17,900 nt of DNA, taken from contig JAIRNL010000255.1 of the NCBI GenBank assembly GCA_031258035.1, positions 1 through 17,900 on the forward strand, in the 5' to 3' direction. Shown in pieces: positions 14,981 to 17,900 of this stretch; within the stretch, counting starts at the first letter, position 1, and every line of letters starts with the position of its first letter. Position numbers and translations under genes: made by a program. The stretch is from Azoarcus sp. Its GTDB lineage: Bacteria; Pseudomonadota; Gammaproteobacteria; Burkholderiales; Rhodocyclaceae. The notes under the pieces were generated by a model. The model was not told where the DNA came from, searched no databases, and saw only the letters and a list, made by a program, of their open reading frames with translations.

Positions 14981-16749
14981 ACGCCCAACCAGCCGCCGCC
15001 GCCGCGCACCCGACCTCTCCCCCTCCCGCCGCCGGGCCATCCGCCCCGCCCATCGGCCAGGCCCTGCTCGCCGCCGGCCTGATCGGCGACGACCAGTTGC
15101 GTATCGTCCTGCACGAGCAGCGCCGCAGGCACCGCCCCTTCGGACGGATCTGCGTGGAACTGGGCTTCATCGCCGAAACCATGCTGCGCGACGCGCTCTC
15201 GGCCCGACTCGGGCGGCAGGCGGTGGATCTCGCCGGCGCGATGGTCGACCCGGCGACGCTGGCTTTCATCCCGGAAGCACTCGCCCGCCGCCACACCGCC
15301 CTGCCGCTCGCCCACGACGAAGAGGCCGCCACGCTCACGGTGGCGATGGCCGACCCGCAAGATCTCCTCGCGCTCGACGCGCTCGCCGCCCACTGCGGCC
15401 CCGGCATCCGCCTGCGCCCGGCGCTCGCCGCCGAATCCGACATCCGCGAGGCGCTCGACCGCCATTACGGCCGCCGCCTCGCCATCGACGACATCCTCCA
15501 GGAACTCGAAACCGCCAGCCCCGGCAAACCCGGCGCCGCCTTCCACGAAACCGGCCACCCTCTCATGCGCCTCGTCGATGCCCTGCTCATCGACGCCGTC
15601 AAATCCGCGGCCTCCGACATCCATTTCGAGCCAGAAGCCGGCTTCCTGCGCATCCGCTACCGCCTGGATGGCATCCTCCACCAGGCCCGCGCCCTGCATA
15701 TCGGGCACTGGCCGGCGATGGCCGTGCGGCTCAAAGTCATGGCCGGCCTCAACATCGCCGAAACACGCGCCCCGCAGGATGGCCGCGTATCGCTCACCGT
15801 CGCCGGACGCCCCATCGACTTCCGCGTCTCCACCCTGCCGACGCTGCACGGCGAAAACATCGTGCTGCGCATCCTCGACCGTCGGCGCGACGTCGTCGCC
15901 CTCGACCGGATCGGCTTCGAGCCGGCGCGGCTCGCCCTCGTCACGCGCATGCTGGCTCGCCCGGAAGGGCTGATCCTCGTCACCGGCCCCACCGGCAGCG
16001 GCAAGACCACCACGCTCTACGCCATGCTCGGCCACCTCGACGACGAGGCGGTCAACATCATGACTCTGGAAGACCCGGTCGAATATCCCATGGCGCGCAT
16101 CCGCCAGACCGCGGTGGGCGAAGCGGCGCGGATCGGCTTCGCCGCCGGCGTCCGCACCCTGTTGCGGCAAGACCCCGACATCATTCTCATCGGCGAAATC
16201 CGCGACGCCGAGACCGCCGAAATGGCGATCCGCGCCGCGATGACCGGCCATCGCGTCTTCGCCACCCTGCACGCCAACTCCGCCATGGGCGCCATTCCCC
16301 GCCTGCTCGACCTCGGCATCCGCCCGGCCCTGCTCGCCGGCAACCTGTGCGGCGTGATCGCGCAACGCCTCGTGCGCCGCCTGTGCCCGGACTGCCGCCG
16401 CGCCGCGCCAGCCAGCGCCGACGAGCGCGTCCTCCTCGGCCTGCCCGCCGACGGCGGCGAAGAAATCTCCCTCGCCCACCCCATCGGCTGCCCGGCCTGC
16501 GCCGGCAGGGGCTATCGCGGTCGACAGGCGATCCTTGAAGTCCTGCCCGTGGACGGGGCGCTCGACGAACTCATCGCCGCCAACGCCCCCCTCTCCGAAC
16601 TGGCGCGCGCCGCGCGCGCCAGCGGCTATCTCGAACTCGGCGACGACGGCCGGCGCAAGGCGCTCGACGGCAGCACCTCGCTCGCCGAACTGTGCCGCGT
16701 CGTGGGGCCGCTCGCGCCCGCCGCGCCCCTGCCGCCGGCGCCGCGATGA
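14977..16749 (+). CDS. mshE: GspE/PilB-family assembly ATPase, MshE-like
   Basis: This 590-residue cytoplasmic hexameric ATPase powers pilus or pseudopilus assembly. An Ala/Pro-rich leader (1-25) is followed by a MshEN-type N-terminal domain (26-165, with LLAAGLI and LGFI...LRDALSARLG), a linker, and the N2 and ATPase domains. These have Walker A GPTGSGKT (337-344), Walker B DIILIGEIRD (401-410) and a His box TGHRVFATLHANSA. Two CxxC pairs (CPDC 470-473 and CPAC 505-508) form the tetracysteine zinc site of extension ATPases, which distinguishes it from the retraction ATPase PilT. It overlaps the secretin stop by four bases and the next gene's start by four bases (ATGA each time), so the three are translationally coupled. 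The MshEN domain suggests possible cyclic-di-GMP binding. Confidence 0.9.
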   Translation: MNAQPAAAAAHPTSPPPAAGPSAPPIGQALLAAGLIGDDQLRIVLHEQRRRHRPFGRICVELGFIAETMLRDALSARLGRQAVDLAGAMVDPATLAFIPEALARRHTALPLAHDEEAATLTVAMADPQDLLALDALAAHCGPGIRLRPALAAESDIREALDRHYGRRLAIDDILQELETASPGKPGAAFHETGHPLMRLVDALLIDAVKSAASDIHFEPEAGFLRIRYRLDGILHQARALHIGHWPAMAVRLKVMAGLNIAETRAPQDGRVSLTVAGRPIDFRVSTLPTLHGENIVLRILDRRRDVVALDRIGFEPARLALVTRMLARPEGLILVTGPTGSGKTTTLYAMLGHLDDEAVNIMTLEDPVEYPMARIRQTAVGEAARIGFAAGVRTLLRQDPDIILIGEIRDAETAEMAIRAAMTGHRVFATLHANSAMGAIPRLLDLGIRPALLAGNLCGVIAQRLVRRLCPDCRRAAPASADERVLLGLPADGGEEISLAHPIGCPACAGRGYRGRQAILEVLPVDGALDELIAANAPLSELARAARASGYLELGDDGRRKALDGSTSLAELCRVVGPLAPAAPLPPAPR

Positions 16750-17900
16750 ACCTGTACCGCTACCGCGCCTGCGACGCGCACGGGCACATCGTCCGGGGCG
16801 AACTCGAAGCCGCGCACCTGGATGAACTCGACGCGCGCCTGCGCGAGCGCGGCCTGGAATTGCTCGGCGGCAAACCGGCGGCGCCGTGGATGAGATGGCT
16901 TCGGCAACGCCGCCGCATTTCCCGCCGCGAGCTGATCCACTTCTGCTTTCATCTCGAACAATTGTTCAGCGCCGGCGTGCCGATACTCGACGCGCTCGCC
17001 GATCTCGGCGCGGAACACACCCACGCCGGCATGCAAACCCTCGCCGCCGGGTTGCGCGCCGAAGTCGAACGCGGCCAGACCCTTTCCGCCGCCATGGCCC
17101 GGCACCCGCGAATCTTCGACGAAGTATTCCGCAGCCTGCTGCGCGCGGGCGAGAGCACCGGCGATCTCGCTCCCGCGCTGCGCCAGATCGCCGCCGGACT
17201 CGCCCGCGCCGACGAAATCATGGCCCACGCCCGCAAACTCGCCATCTACCCGCTCATCGTTGGCACCATACTCGGCGTCGCGGTCGTGGTCGCGCTCACC
17301 CAGGTGGTGCCGCAACTCGCCCAGTTGTTCCGCAGCACCGGCGAACCCCTCCCGCTATCGACGCGGCTGCTGCTCGGGCTTTCCGCCTGGTTCGGCCAAT
17401 ACGGCTGGCTGCTGCCGCTCGCGCCCATCGCCCTTGCCGCCCTCGTCGCATCCGCGGCGGCGCGCCATGCCGGATTCCGTCTCCGCCTGCACGCTCTCTC
17501 GCTGCGGCTGCCCCTCTTCGGCCCCATCCGGCAGCGGCTGGCCCTGGCTCGCGTTGCCAGCGTGCTCGCCATGCTCTACGCCAGCGGCATCACCGTGATC
17601 GACGCGCTCGCCAGCGCCGCGCGCGCGACGCCGAACCTGGCGATCCGCGCCGGCATCGAAGCCGCCGGTGCCCACATCGCCGCCGGGCGGGGCATCGCCA
17701 GCGCCTTCGAGGCCACCGGCCTTTTCCCCCGGCTCGTCACCCGGATGCTGCATCTGGGCGAACAGACCGGACGTCTCGACAAAGCCCTCGGGCAGCTCGT
17801 CTACTTCTACGAGCGCGACGCCCGCGAAGCGATCGAACGCCTGCAAGCCAGCATCGAGCCCGCGCTCACCGTGGTAATGGGCTGCCTGATGCTGTGGATC
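16746..17900 (+). CDS. mshG: GspF/PilC-family inner-membrane protein, MshG-like (3' end cut)
   Basis: The frame is open from an ATG at 16746 to the window edge, 385 codons, and the true stop lies beyond 17900. It begins MNLYRYRACDAHGHIVRGELEA, the usual GspF opening. Two T2SSF domains follow: the first with FCFHLEQLFSAGVPILDAL and LRAGESTGDLAPAL, the second with LALARVASVLAMLYASGITVIDAL and MLHLGEQTGRLDKAL. Membrane segments lie around residues 160-180, 208-238 and at the extreme end. The protein is the platform on which the ATPase acts to insert or extract pilin subunits. Family length is near 400, so only about 10-25 residues are missing. It starts within the ATPase stop (ATGA). Confidence 0.88.
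   Translation, partial: MNLYRYRACDAHGHIVRGELEAAHLDELDARLRERGLELLGGKPAAPWMRWLRQRRRISRRELIHFCFHLEQLFSAGVPILDALADLGAEHTHAGMQTLAAGLRAEVERGQTLSAAMARHPRIFDEVFRSLLRAGESTGDLAPALRQIAAGLARADEIMAHARKLAIYPLIVGTILGVAVVVALTQVVPQLAQLFRSTGEPLPLSTRLLLGLSAWFGQYGWLLPLAPIALAALVASAAARHAGFRLRLHALSLRLPLFGPIRQRLALARVASVLAMLYASGITVIDALASAARATPNLAIRAGIEAAGAHIAAGRGIASAFEATGLFPRLVTRMLHLGEQTGRLDKALGQLVYFYERDAREAIERLQASIEPALTVVMGCLMLWI

Noticed and set aside
14845..16479. 544-codon minus-strand frame opposite the MshE-like gene
   Set aside because: Antisense shadow; the plus strand carries complete Walker A/B and zinc motifs.

Overview
This is a GC-rich window from a diazotrophic proteobacterium. The nif gene order (nifHDKT-nafY facing nifO-nifQ-draG), together with bioB/bioC, comF and MSHA-type pilus genes, fits a betaproteobacterium, perhaps Rhodocyclales-like. 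That placement is inferred from gene content, not from a database search.

Layout. (1) 1-5291, minus strand: the molybdenum nitrogenase structural operon nifH-nifD-nifK-nifT-nafY, with a stem-loop in each of the first three gaps. nafY ends inside a 22-bp tandem repeat that runs off the left edge. (2) 5292-5636: a divergent control region with a sigma-54 promoter facing each way and one NifA-type upstream activator site (TGT-N10-ACA) almost equidistant from both. (3) 5637-7672, plus strand: nifO, nifQ and draG, apparently one operon, supplying a nitrogenase-associated ArsC-like protein, the FeMo-cofactor molybdenum donor and the enzyme that removes ADP-ribose from NifH. (4) 7694-10020, minus strand: three less familiar genes. 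They are a SIR2-like protein convergent with draG, a small calcium-binding RTX-repeat protein, and a 121-residue protein made of two near-identical 44-residue repeats. (5) 10021-10344: an AT-richer gap. (6) comF on the minus strand, divergent from bioB and bioC (biotin synthesis) on the plus strand. (7) 13241 to the right edge: an MSHA/type II-like secretin, its GspE/PilB-family ATPase and a GspF-family inner-membrane protein cut by the window end. These three are translationally coupled by 4-base ATGA overlaps.

How the genes work together. NifA with sigma-54 would turn on both nif arms at once: the enzyme (NifHDK) on one side, molybdenum supply (NifQ) and reversible control of NifH (DraG) on the other. 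NifH carries the arginine (Arg102, in a GCAGRGV context) that DraT modifies and DraG restores. No draT is visible here.

The best candidates for undescribed biology are the SIR2-like gene tail-to-tail with draG, which keeps a sirtuin-like layout but has valine where the catalytic histidine is expected, and the two-repeat protein next to the RTX gene.
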